Source: Tatumella terrea (GTDB lineage: Bacteria > Pseudomonadota > Gammaproteobacteria > Enterobacterales > Enterobacteriaceae). Taken from it: 64,000 bases of DNA. The translations under genes and the position numbers were made by a program. This document shows positions 27,489-36,718 of the stretch, piece by piece. Every line of letters starts with the position of its first letter. Positions within the stretch are counted from its first letter, which is position 1. Below the pieces are notes generated by a model. It saw only the letters and a program-made list of their open reading frames with translations. It ran no database searches and was not told the origin of the DNA. The DNA lies in the NCBI RefSeq assembly GCF_039523755.1, contig NZ_BAAAFX010000018.1, forward strand, positions 349,087-413,086. The letters run 5' to 3'.

Positions 27489-28618
27489 GCTGCCCCCTCA
27501 CCGAGACCACTCTCAATGGCTTCGCCGATCGCGGTGATCGCGGCGGCAGCATCTTCTCCGCTGGCCGTAAAGCGCAGGCGGTGACCTTTCTTAACCCCCA
27601 GCGCGACCACTTTCATCAGGCTGCGTCCGTTTGCAGGTTTGCCGCTGCCATCCAGGTTAGTAACCGTAATATCGCTTTTGAAATTTTTGATGGTGGTGAC
27701 CAGTGCCGTGCCCGGACGGGCATGCAGACCATGTTCGTTGCGGATCACAAATTCCGCGGTGATCACTTCATCTGCTTCAACATAATCGCTGGTCAGCAAG
27801 GCGAGGATCCCCGCCGGATCGGCACTGTCCAGCGCTGATGCATGCCCCCCGGTCAGTAAACGGTGCAGATACCCCAGTGCACTCAGCGGCTGATCATCAA
27901 TAGCGGCAACCGTCATTAACAAGGACACCGGCTCATTATCTGCCGTCGTGAAGGCCGTTGCCGCACGACTGACCGCAATGGCGCTGAACAGATTGCCCTC
28001 AGCACTGTCGTTCAGCCAAATCCCGTGGCCAAGATGGAAAGGCGGATGAGAGATCACCTGGCTGACAAAACGGCTGTCCACCGCCCCCGCGGCCTGTAAA
28101 CGCCCGGCGTTCAGTGCCTGTAACGTCATCAGATCAGTCGCCTCAACCCGGGTGGCGATCATGGAGGTGTCAAAACGAAATTCGGCCGCCTGTTTTTCAC
28201 CCATCAGCAAGGCACGTAAATCTTCAGCTGACGCGGTTTTCAGTGTTTCAGCCACACTGTCATCACTCAGCACATGAGTTAACTGCCGTAGTAACGCCAG
28301 GTGCTCGTCGGATTTGGCGGCAATGCCGATAACCACATACGCGACCTGATCTTCTCCCCATTGAATGCCCTGCGGATACTGAAAGACCTGGACCCCGGTG
28401 TTGAGGACCTGATCACGGGTGTCGGTCGTACCATGAGGGATAGCAATACCATTGCCCAGAAACGTTGAGGTCTGCTGTTCACGAGCCAGCATACCCTCGA
28501 CATACCCTTCCGTCACATTCCCGGCAGAAGTCAGGGCAGATGCGACCTGACGTATCGCTTCGTTTTTTTCACTGGCGCTGGCACCAGTATGTATCGCCTG
28601 TACATCGAGCTGGAACAT
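27485..28618 (-). CDS. fruB: PTS fructose IIA-HPr fusion protein (diphosphoryl transfer protein)
   Basis: Carries phosphate from enzyme I to FruA. 377 aa from the ATG giving MFQLDVQAIH, with GAGGAG upstream; the frame continues about 59 codons further back through the Cra sites and is not used. Domains: IIA-Fru with active His in AIPHGTTDT (H62), a central linker domain, and a C-terminal HPr-like FPr domain with NEHGLHARPGT. First gene of the fru operon, under Cra-type operators. Confidence 0.97.
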   Translation of the reverse strand: MFQLDVQAIHTGASASEKNEAIRQVASALTSAGNVTEGYVEGMLAREQQTSTFLGNGIAIPHGTTDTRDQVLNTGVQVFQYPQGIQWGEDQVAYVVIGIAAKSDEHLALLRQLTHVLSDDSVAETLKTASAEDLRALLMGEKQAAEFRFDTSMIATRVEATDLMTLQALNAGRLQAAGAVDSRFVSQVISHPPFHLGHGIWLNDSAEGNLFSAIAVSRAATAFTTADNEPVSLLMTVAAIDDQPLSALGYLHRLLTGGHASALDSADPAGILALLTSDYVEADEVITAEFVIRNEHGLHARPGTALVTTIKNFKSDITVTNLDGSGKPANGRSLMKVVALGVKKGHRLRFTASGEDAAAAITAIGEAIESGLGEGAA

Positions 28619-28640
28619 AGAACTCCTCACTATCTTCAGT

Positions 28641-28654
28641 TGAATCGTTTCAGC
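28641..28654 (-). promoter_or_regulatory. Cra (FruR) operator, proximal
   Basis: GCTGAAACGATTCA on the minus strand, a near-perfect Cra half-palindrome (consensus GCTGAAACGTTTCA), 23 bp upstream of the fruB start. E. coli fruB has two such operators. Confidence 0.8.
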
Positions 28655-28705
28655 TAACAGAGATAAAAAAAGTGTCCGGGACTGACAACAGGGAACACAG
28701 GCAGA

Positions 28706-28720
28706 GCTGAAACGTATCAG
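28706..28720. promoter_or_regulatory. Cra (FruR) operator, distal
   Basis: GCTGAAACGTATCAG, a second Cra-like site about 66 bp from the first. Repression would be relieved by fructose-1-phosphate. Confidence 0.8.
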
Positions 28721-28954
28721 TAATATACGCGCCAAAAAAATTCTGCTGCAACAAATAACAAAATTCTTATGGCGATTTTTTGAGGCTACGCACACTTCAT
28801 GACATTTATCTGATAATTCTACGGTATAGCGCTGAATTTCAATTGACGCAAATCAGATTCCGCTCAGTGCTTCAGCAAATTTCAGCTATCGTGGCCCGAT
28901 AGCGGCCTGCAGGCCGTCGCTGTCAGAGAATGCGCTCCGGCAAAAGATGACGTC

Positions 28955-29209
28955 TCACGGGGCGGTACTGGCTTCCAGGCGTATCAGATAGGTCATCGCC
29001 GTATCGCGGTGCGTTGAACACATCTCAAATGAGGCTTTAAGCCCGCCGCAAACGGCTGGCCGCAGATCTGAACCAAAGATCTTACATAAATTATCATCCG
29101 ATAACTGTACGCACCTGACGTTGGCGGGCTTGCCCCCGGGCATACCGGGTATGGGACTGGAAATTGACGGTGCGATACAACAGGCACCACAGCCGGTACG
29201 ACACTCCAT
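28955..29209 (-). CDS. yeiW: YkgJ-type cysteine cluster protein YeiW
   Basis: 84-aa small protein beginning MECRTGCGACCIAPSIS; this ATG matches E. coli YeiW, while the frame is open 14 codons further. The CxxxCxxCC cluster plus C-terminal Cys residues (CKIFG, VCGGLKA) fit a zinc or iron cysteine-cluster (UPF0153/YkgJ) protein. No function is established. It is divergent from yeiP, as in E. coli. Confidence 0.9.
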   Translation of the reverse strand: MECRTGCGACCIAPSISSPIPGMPGGKPANVRCVQLSDDNLCKIFGSDLRPAVCGGLKASFEMCSTHRDTAMTYLIRLEASTAP

Positions 29210-29402
29210 CAGGCACCTTCTTTGAACAGGCAGAGGGGGAACCCGGCACAAATGTGTGCGGGCAGGAGCGGCACTCTATCATTTATCCGGGCGTTCAACA
29301 TCAGATGCTAAATAATTTATCTTCTTTCTCTTGCCTGCCACGCATTGCGCGAGTAACTTTGCGCGCATAATTCCCTGTATTGCTGACATAGTGAGAAAAC
29401 CG

Positions 29403-29975
29403 ATGCCGAAGGCGAATGAAATTAAACGTGGCATGGCCCTGAGCTGGAACGGAAAACTGCTACTGGTAAAAGATATTGATGTGCAGAGTCCCAGTGCCCG
29501 GGGTGCCGCGACGCTGTATAAAATGCGTTTTACTGACATCCGCACCGGACTGAAGGTAGAAGAACGCTTTAAAGGTGATGATATCCTCGACACTATCTCG
29601 CTCAGCCGCCGCGCCGTCAGTTTTTCTTACATTGACGGTGAAGAATACGTCTTTATGGATGATGAGGATTACACCCCTTATCATTTCAACCAGAAACAGA
29701 TTGAGGAAGAGTTACTGTTCATTCCTGAAGGCGGTATCCCGGGGATGCATGTCCTGACCATGGACGGGCAGATTCTGGCTCTGGAATTACCCCAGACCGT
29801 CGATATGGAAATTACCGATACTTCCCCCGGTATTAAAGGGGCCTCTGCCAGCGCCCGCACCAAGCCGGCCGGCATGAGTACCGGGCTGGTCGTTCAGGTG
29901 CCTGAATATCTGAGCAACGGGGATAAAATCCGCATCCATATCCCTGAGCGTCGCTATATGGGCCGCGCAGATTAA
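29403..29975 (+). CDS. yeiP: Elongation factor P-like protein YeiP
   Basis: 190 aa, same as E. coli YeiP. EF-P paralogue with a KOW-like N-terminal domain and two OB domains; the tip loop is SPSARGAATLY rather than the PGKG(K/R)A loop of EF-P, so it lacks the lysine modified by EpmA. The start at ATG giving MPKANEIKRG is preferred over a frame open 24 codons upstream. Recent work on this family points to rescue of specific stalled ribosomes; here only the identity is certain. Confidence 0.95.
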   Translation: MPKANEIKRGMALSWNGKLLLVKDIDVQSPSARGAATLYKMRFTDIRTGLKVEERFKGDDILDTISLSRRAVSFSYIDGEEYVFMDDEDYTPYHFNQKQIEEELLFIPEGGIPGMHVLTMDGQILALELPQTVDMEITDTSPGIKGASASARTKPAGMSTGLVVQVPEYLSNGDKIRIHIPERRYMGRAD

Positions 29976-30494
29976 TACCCCAGGACGGCCGCATCGGTCG
30001 TCCGGACTCCCTTGCCGGGATGCCTTCCCCGGTAACCGCCCCGTATGACATCCGCATCAGCATTGCTGCCCCGCAGCCACGACCGGCATCTCCGGCGTAT
30101 CGTTCTCCCTGATATTATCACCGGTAGCCTGGCGTTTTCTGCTCACTCCCGGGAGACCGCTCCCTTTTGTTCCCTGCGGTCAACGCGTCCACTCCCCGAC
30201 ACACCCCGCATCGCGGATAACCGGACTCTGCCTGCGGCCGCTCTTTCAGGCCCCGCCGCTGGCGGATATCGGGTATCGTTCCTGAAAAGACGCCGCCACA
30301 GCTGGTTACTTTATCACGTGATTTGTCAAATTTACTTACTTAATAATCTGTATAATAAACGCGTTTTTTCACACGTTCCTGGCAGGAAGAAGAGTGGATA
30401 ACCGGCCGGTCACAGACCTTCATTAAGGAAGGTTGAACGTTCGTTTATATTTATATAGTACCCTACACCGTTATTAAAAAATTGAGTTTATAAA
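29976..30494. other. Intergenic region, yeiP to lpxT
   Basis: It holds no convincing gene; a 118-codon frame at 30045-30401 has no ribosome site and a basic, Pro/Arg-rich composition. The last 150 bp is AT-rich and should contain the lpxT promoter. yeiR, found here in E. coli, is absent. Confidence 0.6.
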
Positions 30495-31193
30495 ATGCGC
30501 CTTTCACGTCTGATCACTATCCTGTTGCTGAATGCCCTGGGCATCGCACTCTTTTTTTCGTGGTATCTGCCGGAACATCACGGTTTCTGGTTCGGCCTCG
30601 ATAAAACCATTTTCTTTGGCTTCAATAACCAGATGGTGACGCATCACGCGTTCGCTATCTTTGTTGCCATCACCAACTTCCGGGGCTTTGACCTGGTTTC
30701 CCTGATAGCGATGGGACTGCTCTACTATTCCTACTGGCGAAAGAGTGATGCGGCGGGTCATCATCGTATGCTGGCTATCGGTGTGACCATGCTGATCAGT
30801 GCGGTCGTGCTGAATCAGTTAGGTCATCGTATCCCGGTGGTTCATAGCAGCCCGACGCTGTTCTTCCATAATGCTCACCGTGCAGGCGAACTGACCGGTA
30901 TTCCGACCAAAGATGCGTCGGGGGACAGCTTCCCGGGAGATCACGGGATGATGCTGATGATTTTCGCCTGTTTTATGTGGCGTTATTTTGGTGGTCGCGC
31001 CTTTATTAAGGCGCTGATTATCTTCTTCGTCTTTGCGATGCCTCGTGTGATGGCGGGTGCACACTGGTTTACCGATATCGCTGTCGGCTCACTGTCTGTC
31101 GTTCTGGTCGGGATGAGCTGGTGGCTGTTAACCCCGGGCAGCGACATGCTGGTGAACTACCTGGATAAAAAGCTGCCCCGCAGAAAAAAATAG
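30495..31193 (+). CDS. lpxT: Kdo2-lipid A phosphotransferase LpxT
   Basis: Inner membrane PAP2-superfamily enzyme that moves phosphate from undecaprenyl pyrophosphate to lipid A 1-phosphate on the periplasmic face. 232 aa (E. coli 237), about six transmembrane segments. The phosphatase motifs are DSFPGDHGMM (with catalytic His) and PRVMAGAHWFTDI, as in E. coli LpxT. Followed by a terminator. Confidence 0.95.
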   Translation: MRLSRLITILLLNALGIALFFSWYLPEHHGFWFGLDKTIFFGFNNQMVTHHAFAIFVAITNFRGFDLVSLIAMGLLYYSYWRKSDAAGHHRMLAIGVTMLISAVVLNQLGHRIPVVHSSPTLFFHNAHRAGELTGIPTKDASGDSFPGDHGMMLMIFACFMWRYFGGRAFIKALIIFFVFAMPRVMAGAHWFTDIAVGSLSVVLVGMSWWLLTPGSDMLVNYLDKKLPRRKK

Positions 31194-31213
31194 CGTTAAG
31201 CCCCTCCGGGCCT

Positions 31214-31243
31214 GCCGTCGGTGTGACTGCACTGACGGCTTTT
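31214..31243 (+). terminator. lpxT terminator
   Basis: GCCGTCGGTG pairs with CACTGACGGC (one G:T) around a 6-nt loop, then TTTT. Confidence 0.75.
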
Positions 31244-31664
31244 GAATCTGTCTCCCCATCGCAGTGTTGACCTGTTTCACTCCGTTACTGTCCCTGTCTT
31301 ATCTTCGGATCCTTTGACCGCCGGGGCCTGAGCGCGCCCTTTTGACATCAGGTTCTGTTCACCCCGGGGTGATACCGGCGCAGAAGCCTCCGTTCCCGCG
31401 GACGGCATACCCTGTAAGCCGGGTCCCCCTCCGGAGAGGATAGCCGCTGAAAGATCGCCAGTGGCCGGGTCGCTCTGCCAGACGGCCGCAGATACAACAC
31501 CCGGTTCTGCAGGTGATACCCGTCATGTCACATCCACATTGTCACACCGATGCCCCTGCCTCCACCGGCGGGTATTTCCCGAGCGACGGCGACTTCTTCG
31601 GAGCATGGTCTGGCCTTAAGTGGTATCAATGAGGCAGTCAGGCAAGGTCATAAGCCCCTCACAA
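31244..31664. other. Intergenic region between lpxT and IS200
   Basis: About 420 bp with no convincing gene, RNA or repeat. It is GC-rich and may be remnant sequence from genes lost near the IS200 insertion; nothing in it is recognisable to me. Confidence 0.5.
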
Positions 31665-31776
31665 GCAAGAATAAATATCCTCCGGCATAGCCGGAGGTTT
31701 TTCAAATGCGCCTGTAAGGCTCTCTTACCAGCAGCGCCCTGACAGGCGCATCGCAATCTGACATTTGCATTTTGGA

Positions 31777-32235
31777 TTACTTACGGCCCGTAAACGGGCT
31801 TACCGGATAAGGGATCGACAACTGCTCTCCCATTTTATCCGCTTCGGGCTGGTGCTTTATATATTCCTGTATCTTTTTCGTGCTCTTGCCTACCGTGTCT
31901 ACATAGTATGCTCGGCACCAGAACTCCCTGTTTCTATACTTAAATTTCAAATCCCCGAACTGTTCATACAGCATCTGACTGCTTTTGCCCTTCAGATACC
32001 CCATAAAGCCCGATACACTCATCTTCGGCGGGATCTCCAAAAGCATATGCATATGATCAGCACAACATTCTGCTTCCAGGATATTCACATTTTTCCATTC
32101 ACACAGCTTTCTTAAAATGCCACCTATTGCCCTTCGCCGCTCTCCATAAAAGACCTGCCTTCGGTACTTAGGTGCGAAAACTATGTGATATTTACAGTTC
32201 CATCGGGTATGCGCTAAGCTCTTTTCGTCCCTCAT
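31777..32235 (-). CDS. tnpA: IS200 transposase TnpA
   Basis: 152-aa Y1 single-strand transposase, full length, beginning MRDEKSLAHTRWNCKYH. The HUH pair is in CADHMHMLLE and the catalytic Tyr in the C-terminal helix (KSTKKIQEYIKHQ). The ribosome site AGGGGG (32241-32246 on the minus strand) is buried in the stem described next, fitting the very low activity of IS200. Confidence 0.96.
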   Translation of the reverse strand: MRDEKSLAHTRWNCKYHIVFAPKYRRQVFYGERRRAIGGILRKLCEWKNVNILEAECCADHMHMLLEIPPKMSVSGFMGYLKGKSSQMLYEQFGDLKFKYRNREFWCRAYYVDTVGKSTKKIQEYIKHQPEADKMGEQLSIPYPVSPFTGRK

Positions 32236-32241
32236 TGGGAC

Positions 32242-32310
32242 CCCCTTTTGATTTCCTGTTGAACCTTTGCAGTTGCCAGACCGCAAGGTGTTTTAACAAA
32301 TCAAAAGGGG
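32242..32310 (-). promoter_or_regulatory. IS200 5'-leader stem that sequesters the tnpA ribosome site
   Basis: AATCAAAAGGGG at the outer end pairs with CCCCTTTTGATT, and inner segments TTGCGG/CTGCAA extend the stem. The transposase Shine-Dalgarno is inside it. This agrees with the known IS200 leader structure that blocks impinging transcripts and translation. Confidence 0.8.
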
Positions 32311-32379
32311 TTTTTATATACGGCCCAAAGCTGAAAGCTTTACGGAGCCCCCAGCCTGGCTGGGGGTTTTCTGGATACA

Positions 32380-32408
32380 ATAAAAAAGGCGCCTGTGAAG
32401 GCGCCTTA
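32380..32408 (-). terminator. Terminator after the APC permease
   Basis: GGCGCC-TGTGAA-GGCGCC, followed on the minus strand by TTTTTTA, 35 bp after the permease stop. IS200 inserted just beyond it. Confidence 0.75.
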
Positions 32409-32441
32409 TGTTTAATCAGTTCTGATTAACGTCGGTAATAC

Positions 32442-34004
32442 TCAGTCAGCCAGTTCTTCATGATCTTTAATTTCCGGGACTGGCAGACTGGTGGCTACGC
32501 CCCAGTAGTAGCAGACCAGTGCTGCGACGGCAGCCAGAATCATATCGGTCGGTGAACCAATCGCATTGATTCCGCCAAACGTCCCCAGATAAGAGATAGC
32601 CAGAATCAGTACGTAGTAAACCAGTAACCACCAGCTGCATTTCAGGTCACGGGCAGAGGTCGCTGTCTTTTTCGCAAAGATGGCATAACCCAGCCAGGCC
32701 AGAATAAAGACCGGGATCAGCAGTTCATTAACAGACCAGCCACTCCAGTAGATCAGCAGTGTACTGGCAACAAAGGCTAACGGACTCAGCACCGATGCCA
32801 GTGGCAGACGGAATGGACGCGCCATACCTGGCAGGTGACGACGGAAGGCCCCCAGCGTAACCGGACCAGGCATATAGGTGAAGACGGTGGCAGACGTCAC
32901 CGCACCAATCAGTCCGCCCCAGACCTGGAATTCAGAAGGTAATGTCCAGGCAATTGACAGGATCAGCGATAACCACAGCGCACCGCGCGGTACACCGGAC
33001 TTAGGGTCCACCTCACCGAAGATTTTGAATAAATGTCCGTTACGTGCCCAGGCAAACAGAACACGGCTGGCACCTGCCAGATAGATATTCCCGGTGCCGG
33101 CGGGTGAAATGACCGCATCGACCAGAATCAGGTTAATCAGCCAGGTAATACCCAGACTACGTGCCAGATCCGCATACGGTGACTGGAAGATCTGCTTCAG
33201 TCCATCCCAGCCATGCGCCGTCAGCGCTTCTGAAGGAACTGCGCCCATAAAGGCATACTGCAGCGCAATGTAAATAACAAAGCTTACGGCAATCGCAATC
33301 ATGATGGACAACGGAACATTGCGCTGAGGGTTTTTCGCCTCACTGGCAAAGTCGACCGCCTGACGAAAACCGAGGTAGGCAAACACAATGCCCGCGCCGG
33401 TCAGGGAAGTGAAGATACCGTGTGCCCCGCCTGGTGGCGGTGGTGGCACATCCAGGTTAGCGCCGTGGTAATACATAAACAGCGTAACAATGGTCAGTAA
33501 CGGCACCACAAACTTGAACGTGGTGATCAGGGTATTCACCCGGCCAAAGACACTGACACTCCAGTAGTTCAGCAGGAAAAAGCCAACCAGCAACAGGATC
33601 TGGATCAAAAAACCCGCGGCTGTCGGGCTGCCATCCGTATGGCTGAGCCCCGGCCACCAGTATTGTGCATACTGACGCACGGCCTCAACCTCAACCCCGG
33701 CAGTACTGGTATAAGCCAGCAGCGAGCTGACACCAATGACAAATCCCACGACGTTACCGTGAGAAAAGTTAGGATAACGAACAAAGCCCCCCGCACGCGG
33801 AATCGCTGCTGAGAGTTCAGCGAACACTAAACCTATCATTAATACAATGATAGCGCCCAGGATCCATGCCCAACCGGTCTGGGCACCGGCGTAGCCGGAG
33901 CTGGTTAATGCGGCATAAAGCCAGCCGGACCCGATCATCGAGCCTATTCCTAACAGGCTGAGATCAACCAGCCCTAGTTTCTGTTTAAATGCACCCTTTG
34001 CCAT
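32442..34004 (-). CDS. APC family amino acid permease
   Basis: 520-aa membrane protein with about 12-14 hydrophobic helices. The N-terminal LLGIGSMIGSGWLYAA is the substrate-binding GSGI-type loop of the amino acid-polyamine-organocation family. It resembles aspartate/proton symporter-like proteins such as Bacillus YveA more than lysP, by recollection only, so the substrate is not assigned. Single gene with its own terminator; not part of the E. coli gene order here, so probably a lineage-specific addition. Confidence 0.88.
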   Translation of the reverse strand: MAKGAFKQKLGLVDLSLLGIGSMIGSGWLYAALTSSGYAGAQTGWAWILGAIIVLMIGLVFAELSAAIPRAGGFVRYPNFSHGNVVGFVIGVSSLLAYTSTAGVEVEAVRQYAQYWWPGLSHTDGSPTAAGFLIQILLLVGFFLLNYWSVSVFGRVNTLITTFKFVVPLLTIVTLFMYYHGANLDVPPPPPGGAHGIFTSLTGAGIVFAYLGFRQAVDFASEAKNPQRNVPLSIMIAIAVSFVIYIALQYAFMGAVPSEALTAHGWDGLKQIFQSPYADLARSLGITWLINLILVDAVISPAGTGNIYLAGASRVLFAWARNGHLFKIFGEVDPKSGVPRGALWLSLILSIAWTLPSEFQVWGGLIGAVTSATVFTYMPGPVTLGAFRRHLPGMARPFRLPLASVLSPLAFVASTLLIYWSGWSVNELLIPVFILAWLGYAIFAKKTATSARDLKCSWWLLVYYVLILAISYLGTFGGINAIGSPTDMILAAVAALVCYYWGVATSLPVPEIKDHEELAD

Positions 34005-34760
34005 AAAGACCTCATCATGTTGTGCTGCGACTGAAACTTCGTCATATCGTCTTAGTTTTTATTTCCTTACCTCTCAGATAAGCATTTTGCGTGCCAGAAA
34101 TACAAACTGCCTGCAGATAAGATAAATCCGGGTTATTTCCTGCTGCTGCGGGGTCTCGCACCCGCCTGTTCACTTACCTGAGCCACAGGCCGGATGCCAA
34201 CGCTAATAATCTGAAGGTGACGCACTGTTTTAGCGCAGTCAGCCGGTCATTGCACCCGAAAGGGGCAAAGTTATCATCAGGCCTAGCCACTAAAGAGATC
34301 AGTAACACGCCGGGACCAGTAATGACGGGCTCTGGCAGCATAGTTTGCAGAAAATCCGGTGACCCACATCTCGTCAGGATCGGCAGAATTCCCGCCGGAT
34401 ATCGGGGTTCAGAAGCGTCAGTACCCGGAGGAAAGACGCAGATTCTCAGGGAGGGATAAGGATTTTTCATCCTGAAACAGATTTCACGGATTACGGGTAA
34501 AAGGGTAAGCAATTTTATTGAATTAATCTAAATCAAAAATTTCCCTAAAAGCTCTCGCCAGTTGGCATTTTATACGGTAATCTGCCTTTATATCGGCATA
34601 TGTTCTGATACAAGCGCTAACGTATTATCTGTTCACTGCATTTTATCCGCGTGTTCTTATAATCGGCGTCTTTCAGCGTACCCGTCCGGTTATTCTCTTT
34701 ATTTCTTGTTATCTGGCTAGCGGCAATTTGTCGTAAGGACTTTGAAGGGAACTACGTATA
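34005..34760. other. Long intergenic region upstream of mepS
   Basis: 755 bp. The left part holds the permease promoter region; the right 230 bp is AT-rich and should carry the mepS promoter. A 112-codon frame at 34174-34512 lacks a ribosome site and coding character. No RNA gene was recognised. Confidence 0.6.
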
Positions 34761-35336
34761 ATGGTCAAATCTCAACCTACCCTGAGATATATCTGGCGGG
34801 TCGTGCCCGCAATTGCTTTAGCAACATTACTTTCGGCCTGTAGCACCACCCCCGCACAAACCACTGCCCGGGTAGAGAAGCATGAAGTTAACAACCATAA
34901 TGGTTTTTTACTTCAGGCGTCTCAGGCTGAATTTGAACAGATGGTTAAGAACGTGGACATCAAGTCACGGATTATGGACCAGTATGCTGACTGGAAAGGT
35001 GTACGTTACCGGATGGGCGGTGATACCAAACGGGGTATCGATTGTTCCGCTTTCGTTCAGCGAACGTTTCGCGAGCAGTTTGGCCTGGATTTACCGCGTT
35101 CGACCTCTGAACAGCAGGATGCAGGATTAAAAGTCTCACGTAACAAATTGCGTCCCGGTGATCTTGTACTGTTCCACTCTGGCTCGACCGGTCGTCATGT
35201 GGGGATCTATCTGGGCAATAATAATTTTGTTCATGCATCCACCAGCAGCGGCGTAATGATTTCAAGTCTTAATGACAGTTACTGGAAAAATCGCTATCGC
35301 GAAGCACGTCGGGTTTTAACTAACGTCAACAGTTAA
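34761..35336 (+). CDS. mepS: Murein DD-endopeptidase MepS (Spr)
   Basis: Outer membrane lipoprotein of the NlpC/P60 family that cuts D-Ala-mDAP crosslinks to let the sacculus grow. 191 aa (E. coli 188). Signal peptide with lipobox LLSAC (Cys27). Catalytic Cys in GIDCSAF (C95), His in RHVGIY (H146) and third residue in FVHAS (H158). In E. coli its level is set by NlpI-Prc proteolysis. Confidence 0.97.
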   Translation: MVKSQPTLRYIWRVVPAIALATLLSACSTTPAQTTARVEKHEVNNHNGFLLQASQAEFEQMVKNVDIKSRIMDQYADWKGVRYRMGGDTKRGIDCSAFVQRTFREQFGLDLPRSTSEQQDAGLKVSRNKLRPGDLVLFHSGSTGRHVGIYLGNNNFVHASTSSGVMISSLNDSYWKNRYREARRVLTNVNS

Positions 35337-35372
35337 TGTCATCAGGCCTTTAAAGTCTTTAGCCAGACACTA

Positions 35373-35405
35373 AAAAAAACGCTGCCCCCGGGCAGCGTTT
35401 TTTTA
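35373..35405. terminator. Bidirectional terminator between mepS and bcr
   Basis: AAAAAACGCTGCCC-CCG-GGCAGCGTTTTTT, long stem with A- and T-runs. It follows mepS closely; bcr ends about 110 bp further on. Confidence 0.88.
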
Positions 35406-35515
35406 TGCTGATATTTCACCGCTATGGGTTTCAAAACACACTCTTTCCCGGCAGGCAACGACCGCCCGCAGAGCGGCCCGGTGCCGGGGCATGTCCGGCC
35501 TGAGGCTGCGGAATT

Positions 35516-36697
35516 TTATTTTGCCGCCCGGGCCAGACGCTGGCTGCGGGAGGCGAAACGAAACAGTAAGACAGAAAGTGTGGCGCAGGCAGCAATCATT
35601 CCGGCCATCGGCCAGGCCGTGTTAAAACTGAACAGTGATAATAACGCCCCCGTCAGTGCGCCAATGCCGAAGCGCAACGTGCCCGCCAGTGAAGAGACCG
35701 TCCCGGCAATATGCGGAAACTCATCCAGAATCACCGCCATGCCGTTGGAGGAGACCATCGACACACAACCAATAAAGACAGCTACACTCAGCACCAGAGG
35801 ATACAATCCCCATCCTAATGCACAGACCAGCAATAACGCGATACCCGCCACGAACTGTATCATCAGTGCCATGCGAAACAGGAACAACGGCCCTGTTTTG
35901 CGCACCAGTCGGGTATTAATCAAGGTCATCGAGAACAGAAAGACGATATTCAGCGAAAAATAATAACCGAAATGCTGCGGCGAAATATGAAAAAGCCGGA
36001 TATAAATAAACGGCCCGGCATTCAGAAACGCAAATAAACCGGCAAACGAGAATCCGCTGGCCATCATCAGCGCAAATACCGTTTTATTACGGAACAGAAT
36101 AATAAAGTTGTTCAGGATAGTGCGCAGGTGCAGAGGCTGACGTTTTGTGACAGGCAACGATTCTTTCACAAAAAACGTCACCAGCAGAAACCCCGCAAGC
36201 GCTGCCACCGCCAGGGTCCAGAATACGGATTGCCAGTCGCCGGCGAGCAGCAACCAGCCCCCGAAAATCGGTGCCAGCAGCGGCGCCAGGGTGGTGATCA
36301 GCATCATTATCGACATCATGCGTGAGAACTCAGCGCTGGCATAGGAATCGCGGATGATAGCATTGATGACCACTCCGGCAGACGCCGCGGCCAGGCCATG
36401 AACCAGCCGCATCCAGATAAGGTGGTCAATACTCCCGGAGAGCGCACAGCCGACCGCCGCTGCAATAAAAATCCCAATCCCCGGCAACAATACCGCCTTC
36501 CGCCCCAGGCTATCGGACAGCGGGCCATAAAAGAGCTGGCCGACAGCAAACCCCAGAATATAGATATTCAGCGTCATCTGAACCTTACCGCTGGATACCA
36601 TAAACTCGCTGGCAATTTGAGGCATGGCCGGCAGATACATGTCGATAGACAGTGGCATCAGCATTGCCAGCAAGCCCAGGATAACGATAAGCCTCAA
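35516..36697 (-). CDS. bcr: Bicyclomycin resistance/sulfonamide MFS exporter Bcr
   Basis: 393-aa major facilitator drug:H+ antiporter with 12 transmembrane segments; in E. coli it exports bicyclomycin, sulfathiazole and cysteine. Opens LLAMLMPLSIDMYLPAMPQI, the DHA1 motif of Bcr, with GPLSDSLGRKAVLL as motif A. It lies 21 bp after rsuA on the same strand, an operon conserved in enterobacteria. Confidence 0.95.
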   Translation of the reverse strand: MRLIVILGLLAMLMPLSIDMYLPAMPQIASEFMVSSGKVQMTLNIYILGFAVGQLFYGPLSDSLGRKAVLLPGIGIFIAAAVGCALSGSIDHLIWMRLVHGLAAASAGVVINAIIRDSYASAEFSRMMSIMMLITTLAPLLAPIFGGWLLLAGDWQSVFWTLAVAALAGFLLVTFFVKESLPVTKRQPLHLRTILNNFIILFRNKTVFALMMASGFSFAGLFAFLNAGPFIYIRLFHISPQHFGYYFSLNIVFLFSMTLINTRLVRKTGPLFLFRMALMIQFVAGIALLLVCALGWGLYPLVLSVAVFIGCVSMVSSNGMAVILDEFPHIAGTVSSLAGTLRFGIGALTGALLSLFSFNTAWPMAGMIAACATLSVLLFRFASRSQRLARAAK

Positions 36698-36718
36698 TTT
36701 TTTTCTCCGGGTGACAGG

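Larger units (their letters stand above)
28619..28954. other. fruB promoter region
   Basis: It contains the two Cra operators and, right of them, an AT-rich stretch that should hold the fruB promoter. The last 100 bp before the yeiW stop is GC-richer. I see no gene in it. Confidence 0.7.
31665..32373 (-). mobile_element. IS200 insertion sequence, apparently complete
   Basis: About 709 bp, the usual IS200 size, though the exact ends are estimated. Terminal hairpins: CCTCCGGCATAGCCGGAGG at 31679-31697 (transposase-distal end) and CCCCCAGCCTGGCTGGGGG at about 32348-32366 (transposase-proximal end). One intact Y1 transposase is inside. IS200 elements move as single strands and leave no target duplication, so none is expected. 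Confidence 0.85.

Noticed and set aside
30045..30401. 118-aa ORF between yeiP and lpxT
   Set aside because: Pro/Arg-rich translation, no ribosome site, no family resemblance.
34174..34512. 112-aa ORF upstream of mepS
   Set aside because: No ribosome site and no coding character; the region is an ordinary promoter interval.
35424..35963. 179-aa ORF on the plus strand over the end of bcr
   Set aside because: Antisense shadow of the well-matched bcr gene.
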